A DNA stretch of 64,000 nucleotides from Marinobacter goseongensis (GCF_023156235.1 NZ_JAKZAI010000002.1:186001-250000); one strand, 5' to 3'; numbered from the stretch's first letter, positions 1-9,336 are shown. Made by a program: numbers and translations. The notes: generated by a model from the letters alone, not told the origin.

Positions 1-1249
1 AGGGCAGGCTGCCGCGCAGGATATTCTGCTCAAAAAAGGCAATGGCGCCGCCGACCACATTGCCGAACTTGTGCATAGCCGGGCCAAAGTTACGCTCGTT
101 GTACAGCTCCTTATACAGCCAGCTGTCCTTGAAGCGGTCACCGAAGCTGGTGATTTCCTCTCCGGTCTTGCCTTCCTTCAGAGCTTCGAACACCGCTTCC
201 GCGCCCAACAGGCCGGACTTCATGGCCGTGTGGGAGCCCTTGATCTTGGAGCTGTTCAGAGTACCGGCATCGCAGCCCAGCAACAGACCGCCCGGGAAGC
301 TCATCTTCGGCAGTGCGTTAAAGCCGCCCTTGGAGATCGCGCGTGCGCCGTAGGACACGCGCTTGCCGCCTTCCAGGTATTTTTTGACCTCAGGGTGCAG
401 TTTAAGGCGCTGGAATTCCTCAAACGGGCTCAGGTTCGGGTTGCTGTAGGAGAGGTCGGTGATCAGACCTACATATACCTGACCGTTCTCCAGGTGATAC
501 AGGAAGGAGCCGCCGGTGGAACCGCTTTCACTCAGTGGCCAGCCGGTGGTGTGCACCACCAGGCCCGGCTCATGTTTGGCTGGATCAATGTCCCACAGCT
601 CCTTGATGCCGATCCCGTAGTGCTGGGGGTCTTTGCCTTCATCCAGCTTGAAATCGCTGATCAGGCGCTTGCCGAGGTGGCCGCGGCAGCCTTCGGTAAA
701 CAGGGTGTACTTGGCGCGAAGCTCCATGCCCGGCATGTAGCCGTCTTTTTCGCTGCCATCACGGGCCACGCCCATGTCGCCGGTGATGATCCCTTTAACC
801 TGGCCATCCTCAACAATGGTCTCGGATGCGGCAAAGCCCGGGTAGACTTCCACGCCCATGCCTTCCGCCTGCTCGGCGAGCCAGCGGCACAGATTGCCAA
901 GGCTGATGATGTAATTGCCATGGTTGTGCATGTTTTTGGGCACAAAGGCATTGGGAATTTTGGTGGCGTTTTCCTGGTTTTTCAGCAGGAAGATATCGTC
1001 ACGGGTAACCGGCGTGTTGAGTGGGGCGCCTTTCTCTTTCCAGTCAGGAAAGAGCTCATTGAGCGCGGTAGGCTCGAATACGGTGCCCGCAAGAATGTGC
1101 GCGCCGATCTCAGAACCCTTCTCAACCACGCATACGGTGAGTTCCTCGCCAGCTTCCTGTGCCATCTGCATGACACGGCAAGCTGCCGACAGGCCCGCCG
1201 GGCCGCCGCCGACGATCAGAACATCAAATTCCATCGATTCGCGTTCCAC
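1..1249 (-). CDS. etfD: Electron transfer flavoprotein-ubiquinone oxidoreductase (partial, 3' end beyond window)
   Basis: Membrane-associated flavoprotein that passes electrons from reduced ETF, and thus from acyl-CoA dehydrogenases, to ubiquinone. The visible N-terminal part of about 416 residues begins with a Rossmann FAD motif (DVLIVGGGPAGLSAA) and contains the family stretches HNHGNYIISLGNLCRWLAEQ and FTEGCRGHLGKRL. The C-terminal 4Fe-4S domain lies off the left edge; the family is usually about 550 residues. I chose the GTG at 1249 because GAGGAG sits 6 nt upstream; an in-frame ATG at 1267 is the alternative. It is divergent from etfBA, its electron donor, with a shared 418-nt regulatory region. 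Confidence 0.93.
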   Translation of the reverse strand, partial: MERESMEFDVLIVGGGPAGLSAACRVMQMAQEAGEELTVCVVEKGSEIGAHILAGTVFEPTALNELFPDWKEKGAPLNTPVTRDDIFLLKNQENATKIPNAFVPKNMHNHGNYIISLGNLCRWLAEQAEGMGVEVYPGFAASETIVEDGQVKGIITGDMGVARDGSEKDGYMPGMELRAKYTLFTEGCRGHLGKRLISDFKLDEGKDPQHYGIGIKELWDIDPAKHEPGLVVHTTGWPLSESGSTGGSFLYHLENGQVYVGLITDLSYSNPNLSPFEEFQRLKLHPEVKKYLEGGKRVSYGARAISKGGFNALPKMSFPGGLLLGCDAGTLNSSKIKGSHTAMKSGLLGAEAVFEALKEGKTGEEITSFGDRFKDSWLYKELYNERNFGPAMHKFGNVVGGAIAFFEQNILRGSLP

Positions 1250-1399
1250 GTTGGTCTCCTCAAACATCTTTAATGGATATTGTGTGCCCGCAGGCGAAGT
1301 ATTCTGGGTCGCCATCATACCGGTAAAAGTGCTTATAGACGACTGTTGCAAGCGGAATCACGCCACTTGCCTAAAGAAAAGGATACCGTAATTGAAGAA

Positions 1400-1419
1400 T
1401 CAAACAAACGTTTGTTTGA
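1400..1419. promoter_or_regulatory. Perfect 20-bp palindrome, candidate PsrA/TetR-type operator
   Basis: The 20 bases are an uninterrupted self-complementary palindrome built from nested CAAAC/GTTTG half sites. The known PsrA (fatty-acid-responsive TetR family) motif in pseudomonads is (C/G)AAAC-N2-4-GTTT(G/C), and CAAAC-N4-GTTTG occurs at 1401-1414. ETF genes belong to fatty-acid regulons in related bacteria, so control of the divergent etf genes is plausible. The regulator identity is inference. Confidence 0.55.
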
Positions 1420-1426
1420 AATTCGG

Positions 1427-1452
1427 GCTGTCATTTGGCATTGTATGACAGC
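1427..1452. promoter_or_regulatory. Inverted repeat GCTGTCAT-N10-ATGACAGC
   Basis: Two perfect 8-bp arms separated by 10 nt, starting 7 nt after the 1400-1419 palindrome. It could be a second operator or, if transcribed, a hairpin. No known regulator is recognised from it. Confidence 0.4.
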
Positions 1453-1667
1453 ACTGAAACAATGTGTGTTCTGAGTCGAATTCTAGTATCGTCTCACGGC
1501 CATTCCCAGTCAATATCGGGAAGTTGGCTGAAAGGTCTGTCCTGGCGCGTCGTTTGAGGCTATTGATTCTGCTGACCGTTGCCTCCATCATTAGTGCGCA
1601 CTGAATTTCAGCAGGCTCCGCGCGAGGACTGCAAGTCATAAACCCATCGTAGAAGAACGAGGAATCT

Positions 1668-2417
1668 ATGAAGGTTCTGGTCGCTGTAAAACGAGTAATC
1701 GACTACAACGTAAAGGTGCGCGTCAAGCCGGATAACACCGGTGTTGATCTCGCCAACGTCAAGATGGCAATGAACCCGTTCTGCGAAATCGCTGTTGAAG
1801 AAGCGGTTCGTCTGAAAGAAAAGGGCGTTGCCAGCGAAATCGTGGTGGTATCCATTGGCCCGAAGGCCGCCCAGGAGCAAATCCGTACTGCTCTGGCTCT
1901 GGGTGCTGACCGTGGTATCCACATCGAAACAGACGAAGAGGTTCAGTCTCTCGAAGCGGCCAAGCTGCTGAAGTCTGTGGTTGAGAAAGAAGAGCCCAAG
2001 CTCGTCATTCTCGGCAAACAGTCCATTGATTCCGACAACAACCAGACTGGCCAGATGCTGGCCGCGCTGACCGGTATGGGGCAGGGCACGTTCGCATCCG
2101 AAGTTGTTGTTGATGGCGAAAAGGTCAATGTTACCCGTGAAGTGGACGGCGGCCTGATGACCGTTGCCCTCAACCTCCCGGCCGTTGTTACCACAGACCT
2201 TCGTCTGAACGAGCCACGCTACGCCTCTCTGCCGAACATCATGAAGGCGAAGAAGAAGCCGCTTGAATCTGTCAGCCCGGCTGATCTGGGTGTTGAACTG
2301 GCATCGCGTCTGACCACCCTGAAAGTAGAAGCTCCGGCTTCCCGTCAGGCTGGTGTTAAGGTAGCTGACGTAGCTGAGCTGGTCGATAAACTGAAGAACG
2401 AAGCGAAGGTGATCTAA
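1668..2417 (+). CDS. etfB: Electron transfer flavoprotein beta subunit
   Basis: 249 residues, the usual family length. EtfB pairs with EtfA to form the soluble FAD/AMP heterodimer that collects electrons from acyl-CoA and other dehydrogenases and delivers them to EtfD. The sequence shows the beta-subunit core ([14 protein letters not shown]), the AMP-site segment around [10 protein letters not shown], the signature [11 protein letters not shown], and the partner-recognition loop [12 protein letters not shown]. The ATG has GAGGAA a few bases upstream. The stop codon abuts the etfA start, so the two are one operon and probably translationally coupled. Confidence 0.97.
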   Translation: MKVLVAVKRVIDYNVKVRVKPDNTGVDLANVKMAMNPFCEIAVEEAVRLKEKGVASEIVVVSIGPKAAQEQIRTALALGADRGIHIETDEEVQSLEAAKLLKSVVEKEEPKLVILGKQSIDSDNNQTGQMLAALTGMGQGTFASEVVVDGEKVNVTREVDGGLMTVALNLPAVVTTDLRLNEPRYASLPNIMKAKKKPLESVSPADLGVELASRLTTLKVEAPASRQAGVKVADVAELVDKLKNEAKVI

Positions 2418-3359
2418 ATGAGCATCCTTGTAATTGCTGAACATGACAACAGCAGCCTGAAGCAGGCTACCCTGAACGTTGTAGCGGCTGCCAAGGCCAT
2501 CGGCGGCGACATCGACGTACTGGTTGCCGGCGAGAACTGTGGTGCGGTTGCTGAAGCTGCGGCGAAAGCTGAAGGTGTGAGCAAGGTTCTGGTTGCCGAC
2601 AACGCCGTTTACGGTCATTTCCTGGGTGAAAACCTGGGTGAGCTGGTCGCCGAGCTGGGCAAAGGCTACAGCCACATCCTGGCAGCCGCCGGTACCACGG
2701 GTAAGGACTTCATGCCCCGCGTTGCGGCCCTGCTGGACGTGGCCCAGGTTTCTGACATCATGCGTGTGGAATCCGAAGACACCTTCGTGCGTCCGATCTA
2801 CGCAGGTAATGCGATCGCCACTGTGAAAGCGAACGACGCCATCAAGGTTATTACGGTTCGCCCGACAGGCTTTGATCCGGTTGCTGCTGAAGGCGGTTCT
2901 GCTTCTGTAGAGCAGATTGACGTAGTAAAAGACGCCGGCCTGTCCAGCTTTGTTGGTGAGCAGAAGGCCGTGTCTGATCGTCCTGACCTGGCCAGCGCCG
3001 GTATCGTTATCTCCGGTGGCCGTGGTATGCAGAACGGTGAAAACTTCAAGATGCTGGAGCAGGTGGCTGATTTGCTGGGTGCCGCTGTTGGTGCATCCCG
3101 TGCAGCGGTTGACGCCGGCTTCGTGCCGAACGACATGCAGGTGGGACAGACGGGTAAAATCGTTGCGCCTCAGCTGTACGTGGCGGTTGGTATCTCCGGT
3201 GCCATCCAGCACTTGGCGGGCATGTCTGACTCCAAAGTGATCGTTGCGATCAACAAGGACGAAGAAGCACCGATCTTCCAGGTTTCAGATTACGGCCTGG
3301 TAGCCGACCTGTTCGAGGCGGTTCCGCAGTTCGAAGAAGAGTTGAAGAAGGTTATCTAA
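2418..3359 (+). CDS. etfA: Electron transfer flavoprotein alpha subunit
   Basis: 313 residues, normal for EtfA. The N-terminal domain begins [11 protein letters not shown]; the C-terminal half carries the FAD-binding region, with [35 protein letters not shown] and [12 protein letters not shown] in the usual order, ending in the NKDEEAPIF segment. It forms the ETF heterodimer with EtfB, encoded directly upstream without spacing. A strong terminator hairpin follows 16 nt after the stop, so the etfBA transcript probably ends there. Confidence 0.97.
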   Translation: MSILVIAEHDNSSLKQATLNVVAAAKAIGGDIDVLVAGENCGAVAEAAAKAEGVSKVLVADNAVYGHFLGENLGELVAELGKGYSHILAAAGTTGKDFMPRVAALLDVAQVSDIMRVESEDTFVRPIYAGNAIATVKANDAIKVITVRPTGFDPVAAEGGSASVEQIDVVKDAGLSSFVGEQKAVSDRPDLASAGIVISGGRGMQNGENFKMLEQVADLLGAAVGASRAAVDAGFVPNDMQVGQTGKIVAPQLYVAVGISGAIQHLAGMSDSKVIVAINKDEEAPIFQVSDYGLVADLFEAVPQFEEELKKVI

Positions 3360-3375
3360 CTTTCGGAAACCCTTG

Positions 3376-3403
3376 AAAAAGGCACCTACGGGTGCCTTTT
3401 TTT
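3376..3403 (+). terminator. Bidirectional rho-independent terminator after etfA
   Basis: 11-bp perfect arms (AAAAAGGCACC and its complement) enclose a TACG tetraloop and are followed by a run of T. Read on the minus strand the hairpin also ends in five T, so it can serve the convergent gene at 3386-3847, whose stop codon lies inside the hairpin. Confidence 0.9.
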
Positions 3404-3847
3404 GTGGCTCTTTGACACAATGCGTTTCTCGGCTTTGCTGATGATCAGCGTGTCCGCAAGGATATGCAGCGCGCGGTTGGTTGTGCGTACCCCGCGATAG
3501 ATCTGCCGGCTGGTCTGGTCGTGGGTTTCTCGGGCCTTCAGGGCACTTTTGCGGAATTCATCGTCGCGGGAAAAGTGATCGATCAGGCCGAATGTCGTGG
3601 CGGAAATCGCTTTGTGTACCCGCTCCACCGCGGACGCGCCACTGGTGACCGTCTCTTCCAGCAGTTTCGCCCGGTTCCTGACTTCCAGCAGGTCCATGCG
3701 GCTTTTCTGGATGGCGCTGTTTGCGGCCATACGATGGGCATTCACCACTCGTACACCGCGACGGCTGTCCAGCAGCTGCCAATAGGTGAAGGCCATTCCG
3801 CCTGCCGAGGCGGCGAGCAGGGTGGCAGAGGTCATCAGAAGAATCAT
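3386..3847 (-). CDS. Hypothetical single-pass membrane protein
   Basis: 153 residues, family not recognised. Residues 1-24 form one hydrophobic N-terminal segment (MILLMTSATLLAASAGGMAF), followed by a mostly helical, charged region (MDLLEVRNRAKLLEETVTSG) and a basic tail. This looks like an inner-membrane anchor with a soluble alpha-helical domain. It lies 12 nt downstream of another small anchored protein (3860-4189) on the same strand, so the two are probably co-transcribed. The stop overlaps the bidirectional terminator shared with etfA. No catalytic motif is visible. Confidence 0.65.
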   Translation of the reverse strand: MILLMTSATLLAASAGGMAFTYWQLLDSRRGVRVVNAHRMAANSAIQKSRMDLLEVRNRAKLLEETVTSGASAVERVHKAISATTFGLIDHFSRDDEFRKSALKARETHDQTSRQIYRGVRTTNRALHILADTLIISKAEKRIVSKSHKKRHP

Positions 3848-3859
3848 GGGCGGCCTCGT

Positions 3860-4189
3860 TTAGCGGTATTCAATGTGCATTTGCACGTCAATGTCCCGGT
3901 CATCCAGTTCCTGCTCAAGCTCTTTCATCACCTCCTGGTATACCATTTTCCGGACCATCACCGGCAGGTGATCGGCCAGAACCCGGGCGGAGCGGGACTC
4001 GCGCTTGGCAAGAGCAATCGGATCGGTCACCTTGAGCGTAAGAACGAGCTCCGGTTCCCGGTCGGGGTCGGTAATGTCATCCGTTTCCATCATCTGGGCG
4101 ATGAGTTTTCGTTGCTCCAGAACCTGCCAGGCAAGGAAGGCGCTGAATGCAGCCAGTATCAGGCTCACTAGAAAGAGTAATGTCGCCAA
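3860..4189 (-). CDS. Hypothetical small membrane-anchored protein
   Basis: 109 residues: one transmembrane helix at residues 2-22 (ATLLFLVSLILAAFSAFLAW), then an acidic linker (METDDITDPDREPEL) and a mixed alpha/beta tail with LVLTLKVTDPIALAKRESRS and a very acidic helix (EVMKELEQELDDRD). Family not recognised. It is first of a two-gene leftward unit with 3386-3847. The LKVTDPI segment hints at a beta-rich soluble domain on one side of the membrane, but I cannot assign a role. Confidence 0.65.
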   Translation of the reverse strand: MATLLFLVSLILAAFSAFLAWQVLEQRKLIAQMMETDDITDPDREPELVLTLKVTDPIALAKRESRSARVLADHLPVMVRKMVYQEVMKELEQELDDRDIDVQMHIEYR

Positions 4190-4401
4190 GGTTAACCTCC
4201 GGGAAGCATGTTTCTTTTGCTACTCTGGCAGCAGTGTGCCGGAACCTGTGTGACAAACGATTGGCCGTGTCGACGGTATTGTCCAGGTATGCAGGAAATC
4301 AGATCGGGTCCTCAAAACGCTGAGCCACGGTTGCGGTTTCCAGTGGGTGCAAGCATTATCAACAAGTTAAAAGATAGTACAAACACAACAGAGGATAATA
4401 C

Positions 4402-4806
4402 ATGGTTTGGTTAAAAGCGTTTGTCAGCGGTTTTCTAGCGACACTGATCTTTCACCAGGGCCTCTTTGGTCTATTCTATCTTGCTGGCGTGGTACCCGCG
4501 GCGCCGTTCAATATGGCCCCTGTTCCGCCTCTTGGGGTTCCGGCGGTTCTGTCACTGGCGTTTTTCGGCGGACTCTGGGGAATCTTACTGTGGGCCATTC
4601 TTGGCCGGCTCAGGGGTGTGAGCTACTGGCTGGGGCACGTGATTGTTGGCGCGGTCGGCCCGACTGCGGTTGCGATGCTGGTGGTTTTTCCAGCCAAGGA
4701 TCTTGATGTCTCCGCCCAGACCTGGGTTGGCGGGCTGATCCTTAACGGGTTCTGGGGCCTGGGTGTTGCGCTTTTCATGCTGTTTCTCCAACGGAAGAAG
4801 GGATGA
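4402..4806 (+). CDS. Hypothetical four-helix inner-membrane protein
   Basis: 134 residues, almost wholly hydrophobic, with about four transmembrane helices (residues about 3-28, 46-70, 76-96, 107-130) and a short basic C-terminus (QRKKG). The ATG is preceded by AGAGGA at good distance. The stop is 3 nt before the oxidoreductase at 4810, so the two form an operon. The protein may be a membrane partner of that enzyme, but no family is recognised. Confidence 0.75.
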   Translation: MVWLKAFVSGFLATLIFHQGLFGLFYLAGVVPAAPFNMAPVPPLGVPAVLSLAFFGGLWGILLWAILGRLRGVSYWLGHVIVGAVGPTAVAMLVVFPAKDLDVSAQTWVGGLILNGFWGLGVALFMLFLQRKKG

Positions 4807-4809
4807 TCA

Positions 4810-6051
4810 ATGACTGAATCCAAGGAAACCGCCTACGATGTCGTGGTGTTCGGCGCCACAAGCTTCGTTGGCCAGATTCTCACCCGTTATCTGGTTGAGA
4901 CCTACGGGGTCGGGAAATCGGTCAAGTGGGCCATTGCCGGCCGCTCCGAGAGCAAACTGAGCACACTCAAATCCGAACTGGGTGACGGCGGCAAAAACCT
5001 GCCCGTGATCCTGGCCGATGCGTCGGATCTTTCTGCGTTGCAGACCATGTGTGAGCAGACTCGTGTGATTATTTCCACTGTCGGCCCTTACGCGCTGTAT
5101 GGCGAGCCATTGGTCCAGGCATGCGTGCGCGCGGGCACTGATTACTGCGACCTGACCGGCGAAGTGCAGTGGATCCGAAAAATGGTTGAGCGTTATGAGG
5201 AGGAAGCGAAGGCCTCCGGAGCTCGCATTGTGCACTGCTGCGGTTTTGACTCCATTCCCTCCGACATGGGCGTGTGGTTCCTGCAGAACAAGGCGGAGGA
5301 AACCTTCGGGGCACCCTGCCGGGACGTTCGCATGCGGGTGAAAGTAGCCAAGGGCGAATTCTCCGGTGGTACTGTGGCCTCGATGATGAACGTCGCCAAG
5401 GAAGCCGCGGCTGACCCGAAGCTGCGCAAGGAACTGGCGAACCCGTTCTCCATCTGCCCACCGGAGCACCGTTCCAAAACCCGCCAGCCCAGCCTGAAAG
5501 GTGCGGAGTTCGACACGACCTTCAACGCCTGGCTGGCGCCGTTTGTGATGGGTGCCATCAACACCCGTGTGGTGCACCGCTCCAACGCCTTGCAGAACGC
5601 CCGCTACGGCAGCGAATTCACCTACGACGAAGCAATGATGACCGGGCAGGGCGCGAAAGGACGCCTGACCGCTTATGGCATCACCGGTGCGCTAGCGGCG
5701 TTCTTTACCGCGTCGGCTCTGAAGCCCACCCGCTGGCTGGTGGAAAAATTCGTGCCCAAGCCGGGTGAGGGGCCAAGTCCGGAAGCGCAGAAAAACGGCT
5801 TCTATGACCTGCGTTTCGTAGGCCGCACCGAAGACGGCAAAACTATCATCACCAAAGTGACGGGGGATCAGGACCCGGGGTACGGCTCTACCGGCAAAAT
5901 GCTGGGCGAAGCGGGTATGTGCCTGGCGTTCGATATCCCGGCAGACCAGCCCGGTGGTTTCTGGACCCCGGCCTCGTTGCTCGATGGCAAGTTGATGGAG
6001 CGGCTGACCAGCAAAGCCGGCCTGACCTTCGAGGTCGTGGAAACACGCTAA
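4810..6051 (+). CDS. Saccharopine dehydrogenase-like NAD(P)-binding oxidoreductase
   Basis: 413 residues. The N-terminus is a Rossmann fold (DVVVFGATSFVGQILTRYLV) of the saccharopine-dehydrogenase NADP-binding type. The typical segments ISTVGPYALYGEPLVQACV, DLTGEVQWIR and HCCGFDSIPSDMGVWFLQ follow. A hydrophobic patch near residues 285-305 (GALAAFFTASALKP) could associate with membrane. This layout matches the trans-acting enoyl-reductase/saccharopine-like group linked to lipid metabolism, not true lysine-pathway enzymes. It is downstream of the small membrane protein at 4402. The 3' end overlaps the convergent cydC by 4 nt. Confidence 0.85.
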   Translation: MTESKETAYDVVVFGATSFVGQILTRYLVETYGVGKSVKWAIAGRSESKLSTLKSELGDGGKNLPVILADASDLSALQTMCEQTRVIISTVGPYALYGEPLVQACVRAGTDYCDLTGEVQWIRKMVERYEEEAKASGARIVHCCGFDSIPSDMGVWFLQNKAEETFGAPCRDVRMRVKVAKGEFSGGTVASMMNVAKEAAADPKLRKELANPFSICPPEHRSKTRQPSLKGAEFDTTFNAWLAPFVMGAINTRVVHRSNALQNARYGSEFTYDEAMMTGQGAKGRLTAYGITGALAAFFTASALKPTRWLVEKFVPKPGEGPSPEAQKNGFYDLRFVGRTEDGKTIITKVTGDQDPGYGSTGKMLGEAGMCLAFDIPADQPGGFWTPASLLDGKLMERLTSKAGLTFEVVETR

Positions 6052-7664
6052 CCGGTCAGGTAAATCACGCGGTCGGTGCCCGGCAGGGCATCCGGCCCGT
6101 GAGCGAGACTGATCACCGTTCGACCTTCCAGATAGACATCCATTCGCTTCGAAATCCTGCTGCGCGTCTCCGAATCCAGTCCGGTGAACGGCTCATCCAG
6201 TATCACCATCGCCGCCCGGTTCAACAACACGCGCGCCAGGGCTACACGCCTCGCTTCGCCGCCCGACAGGCGGTTGCCATCGCTGCCCAGCCAGGTATCC
6301 AGTTGATCCGGCTCCGCGGCAAATCGATCCGCCAACTCCACCATCTCCAGCATACGCCAGAGTTCCGTGTCGCTGGCCTCAGGCGCACCCAAGAGCAGGT
6401 TGGCCCTAAGGGTGTCCTCAAACAGCACAGTTCTCTGGGTCAGGTACACTCCGGGCAGGCAAGACAGCGATCCTTGAGCGGGCGCCAGAAGGCCCGCGAT
6501 GGTGTCTGCCAGTGAGGATTTGCCGCTGCCGGAATGCCCAAGGATACCGAGGCGTTCACCGGCTTTGAGCTCCAGCTCAAAATGCGTCAGTAGCATCGCG
6601 TGTCCGGGATGTTTCACCGCCAGATTCTTTGCGTGAAGCGCGACACCGGTGCGGGAGGGCGGCTGCGCGGGCGGATCGCCGTCGGCGCTGCCAGCGCAAT
6701 CCCGATTCAGCCGGTTGGCAGAGGCTTCAGTCGCCCCCAGTCGGCCGAATGCGTCGGGTAACATGGCATAGACTTCACCGAGTCCCAGCAGCGCGATGGG
6801 CAATAACACCAACACAGGGCCGGACACCTCATCAGCGTGGTACAGCCCGAGGCCCAGCCAGAGGCTGATCACTGCGGTCAGGTTGACCAGAAAATGGGTG
6901 CCTGCCAGATGCCAGCCTGTGCGGGTGTCTGTTCGCGTTTGCGCGGAGGTCACCTGGTACGCCTGTCGCATCAGCCAGGCGCCATGCTTTCCGGTTCGCC
7001 CTGCGGCAGTCAGTTCGGCAAAACCCTCCAGATGCTCAATGACAGCCGTGCGCAGGGATTCCTGCCGATCGCTCTGGCGGTATGCAAGTTCTCTGGTGCG
7101 GAGATACACGCCGCCGGAGGAAACGACAAACGCGGCGACCAGAAGCCCGGCCACGATGAAGGCGGTGGCGAGGTCGAAAAGAATTGCTGTTAATACCAAC
7201 ATCAGCACCGTGACCAGGCCGGCAAGTGCCGTTGGGGCAATCAGGCGCAGGTAGAGTGTGTCCAGGGCGTCAACGTCGTTGGTCAATCTGGACAACCACT
7301 GAGCCCCGGTCAGCTCGTTGCGAAGCCGACGGCTGGATGCAGCGAGCCTGCGGAACAGGGCCACGCGGATATCGGTCAGCAACCGCAGCACGGTATCGTG
7401 GTTGTACACCCGCTCAAGGTAACGGGACACGGTACGCGACACGGCAAAAAAGCGGATCGCACCGCCTGGCACGTACAGATTGATGCTCGCCGCCATGCCC
7501 GCCGCGAGCAGCAGTCCGGTTAATGCGGTTTCGGTGATGAACCAGCCGGAAACCGCCAGTAACGCGATACCGGAAAGCAGAGTGGCCAGAATCAGCATCC
7601 CACCCAGCAACAGGCGCCAAGGACGTTTGAGGATGAGCCTCAGCCAGGGTCTCAGCTCACGCAT
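6048..7664 (-). CDS. cydC: Thiol reductant ABC exporter subunit CydC
   Basis: 538-residue half-transporter: six-helix membrane domain (residues about 1-310) and C-terminal ATPase with Walker A GHSGSGKSS, signature LSGGEARR and Walker B MVILDEPF. CydCD exports cysteine/glutathione to the periplasm and is needed to assemble heme in bd-type oxidases. The start overlaps the cydD stop by 8 nt, and it is the last gene of the leftward oxidase operon. The membrane-domain segment TRLTNDVDALDTLYLR is typical of CydC. A slightly unusual Walker B context (DEPFTGLD) is still compatible with activity. Confidence 0.93.
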   Translation of the reverse strand: MRELRPWLRLILKRPWRLLLGGMLILATLLSGIALLAVSGWFITETALTGLLLAAGMAASINLYVPGGAIRFFAVSRTVSRYLERVYNHDTVLRLLTDIRVALFRRLAASSRRLRNELTGAQWLSRLTNDVDALDTLYLRLIAPTALAGLVTVLMLVLTAILFDLATAFIVAGLLVAAFVVSSGGVYLRTRELAYRQSDRQESLRTAVIEHLEGFAELTAAGRTGKHGAWLMRQAYQVTSAQTRTDTRTGWHLAGTHFLVNLTAVISLWLGLGLYHADEVSGPVLVLLPIALLGLGEVYAMLPDAFGRLGATEASANRLNRDCAGSADGDPPAQPPSRTGVALHAKNLAVKHPGHAMLLTHFELELKAGERLGILGHSGSGKSSLADTIAGLLAPAQGSLSCLPGVYLTQRTVLFEDTLRANLLLGAPEASDTELWRMLEMVELADRFAAEPDQLDTWLGSDGNRLSGGEARRVALARVLLNRAAMVILDEPFTGLDSETRSRISKRMDVYLEGRTVISLAHGPDALPGTDRVIYLTG

Positions 7665-9336
7665 CGCGAACCCCTCCGCCGGATACTACCAAGACGCGAT
7701 CCGCCAGGGTGAGCAAGGCCTGATGGTGAGTGGCAAATATCAGGGTTTTACCGGCTATAGCCAATTTGTGGAGTGCTTCCAGAACAAAGATCTCGCTGTC
7801 GCTGTCAAGACCGGCGGTGGGCTCATCCAGCAGCAACAGGCCATAATCCGCCAGAAATAGCCGCGCCAGGCTCAGCCGCCGTGCCTGCCCACCGGACAGC
7901 CCCTGGCCGTCTTCCGATACCTGGCTATAAATGCCCTCGGGGCGGCTGTCCAGCAAGGGCCCAAGCCCGACGTTGCGAAGTGCAGTGGCAATGGCCACGT
8001 CAGAGGCCTCCGGTGTTGTCAGCCTCAGGTTATCGGCCCAGGTTCCTTGCACCAGGAAACCCTTCTGGCCAAGCCAGCCAAAACGAAAACTGCCGGGCAT
8101 TTCGCCGAATACCCGAACCGTGCCGTGGTCAGGCGCCATAAAGCCGGCCAGTAGATGAAGCAGCGTCGATTTGCCCCCGCCGGATGGGCCGGTGAGGGCA
8201 ACCACGTCACCTTTGCGAATCTGCAACGAGAGATTTCGCAGCACATACGGTTGATCACCAAAAACCACGGACACAGACGCCAGTGAGACAGTGGCGGGAT
8301 CTGCCTGATCGCCCCCGGTCTCAACCGCCCGCGGCACGCAGTGGTTATCCACTGGCGATTCCAGGCGCTGCAGTATTTCGGCGCCGGCGCCCAGCGCAGC
8401 TGCCCGGTCGTGATAATGCTGAGACAGGGTGCGTAAAGGCTGAAAGAACTCCGGTGCCAGCAGCAGGATCAGCAGCCCGGAAAACAATGTCAGCTCCGGA
8501 GCGGGTCCGAATGAGATGTAGCCCAGCAGGCCGAATCCGATGTAGATGGCGATCACAGCAATAGCCACCGAGGCAAAAAACTCCAGTACCGCCGAGGAAA
8601 GAAAAGCCACCCGCAATGTCTTCAGGGTGATTCTGCGGTAGTGGTCCGAGCGCTGCTGAATCAGTTCTGCCGCCCCGGCAGTCTGGCCGAAAAGTTGCAG
8701 GGTGGTAAGGCCGCGCACCTTGTCGAGAAACTGCCCCGAAAGCCGGCTGATGGTTTCAAAGTGCTGTTGGTTGAGCTTTTCCGCTCCCATACCCACCAGC
8801 GCCATGAACAGAGGGATCAGGGGGGCGGACAACAGCAGGAAGGCGCCGGCCAGCCAGTCCAGCCAGAACACGATTGCCAGAATCAGCAACGGAACGATCA
8901 CCGATAACGCCATCTGCGGAAGAAAGCGGGCAAAATATCCGTGGAGGGCTTCGACGTGATCGATCCATTCCCGGGCCAGGGTCCCAGCCGATGACTGCCC
9001 CAGCGCCACCGGTCCGGTCGCCCGCCAATGCCGATTCAGGGTGCGGCGGGCGTCCTGCTGCACTCGTTCACTGCAGCGAGCCGCGAGGCGGGTCTGGAAC
9101 CCCTGTGCCAGTGCCCGAAGGGCCAGGACACCCACCAGCCCCACAAACAGCCCGGTGAGGTCGCCCACGGTGACGCCTTCGACCACACCCTGATGGACAA
9201 TCCTCGCCAGCAGCACCATTTGCACAATGGTGGCGATACCAGCAACGGTACCCGCGGCAACGGTGCCTTGAATCCAGCGCCGGTTGCCGCGGGCCAGCCC
9301 GGAGAGCCATGCCCGAACCGCCTGCGGCTCCGCCAC
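7657..9336 (-). CDS. cydD: Thiol reductant ABC exporter subunit CydD
   Basis: 559 residues: membrane domain to about 325, then the ATPase with Walker A GPSGGGKST (383-391), signature LSGGQARR and Walker B LLLLDEPTAGLD. It pairs with CydC for reductant export that supports cytochrome bd maturation. Translation starts at a GTG immediately after the cydB TAA with no intervening base, so coupling is almost certain. Gene order bd oxidase I-II-cydD-cydC in one operon differs from Escherichia coli, where cydDC is separate. Confidence 0.93.
   Translation of the reverse strand: MAEPQAVRAWLSGLARGNRRWIQGTVAAGTVAGIATIVQMVLLARIVHQGVVEGVTVGDLTGLFVGLVGVLALRALAQGFQTRLAARCSERVQQDARRTLNRHWRATGPVALGQSSAGTLAREWIDHVEALHGYFARFLPQMALSVIVPLLILAIVFWLDWLAGAFLLLSAPLIPLFMALVGMGAEKLNQQHFETISRLSGQFLDKVRGLTTLQLFGQTAGAAELIQQRSDHYRRITLKTLRVAFLSSAVLEFFASVAIAVIAIYIGFGLLGYISFGPAPELTLFSGLLILLLAPEFFQPLRTLSQHYHDRAAALGAGAEILQRLESPVDNHCVPRAVETGGDQADPATVSLASVSVVFGDQPYVLRNLSLQIRKGDVVALTGPSGGGKSTLLHLLAGFMAPDHGTVRVFGEMPGSFRFGWLGQKGFLVQGTWADNLRLTTPEASDVAIATALRNVGLGPLLDSRPEGIYSQVSEDGQGLSGGQARRLSLARLFLADYGLLLLDEPTAGLDSDSEIFVLEALHKLAIAGKTLIFATHHQALLTLADRVLVVSGGGVRDA

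Larger units (their letters stand above)
1250..1667. other. Divergent etfD/etfB intergenic region
   Basis: A 418-nt gap between the divergent start codons of etfD and etfB. I see no credible gene: short reading frames here have no ribosome site or family resemblance. It holds a perfect 20-bp palindrome (1400-1419) and, directly after it, an 8-bp inverted repeat with a 10-nt spacer (1427-1452), both listed separately. etfB has a clear ribosome site, GAGGAA, just before 1668. Promoter hexamers could not be assigned with confidence. Confidence 0.7.

Noticed and set aside
71..1273. A 400-codon plus-strand frame across the left edge
   Set aside because: The minus strand here encodes ETF-QO with full FAD and quinone-oxidoreductase motifs; the plus frame is its shadow.
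1608..3212. A 534-codon open frame on the minus strand opposite etfB and etfA
   Set aside because: It is antisense to two textbook genes, has low-complexity His/Arg/Gln-rich composition typical of shadow frames, and resembles no family.
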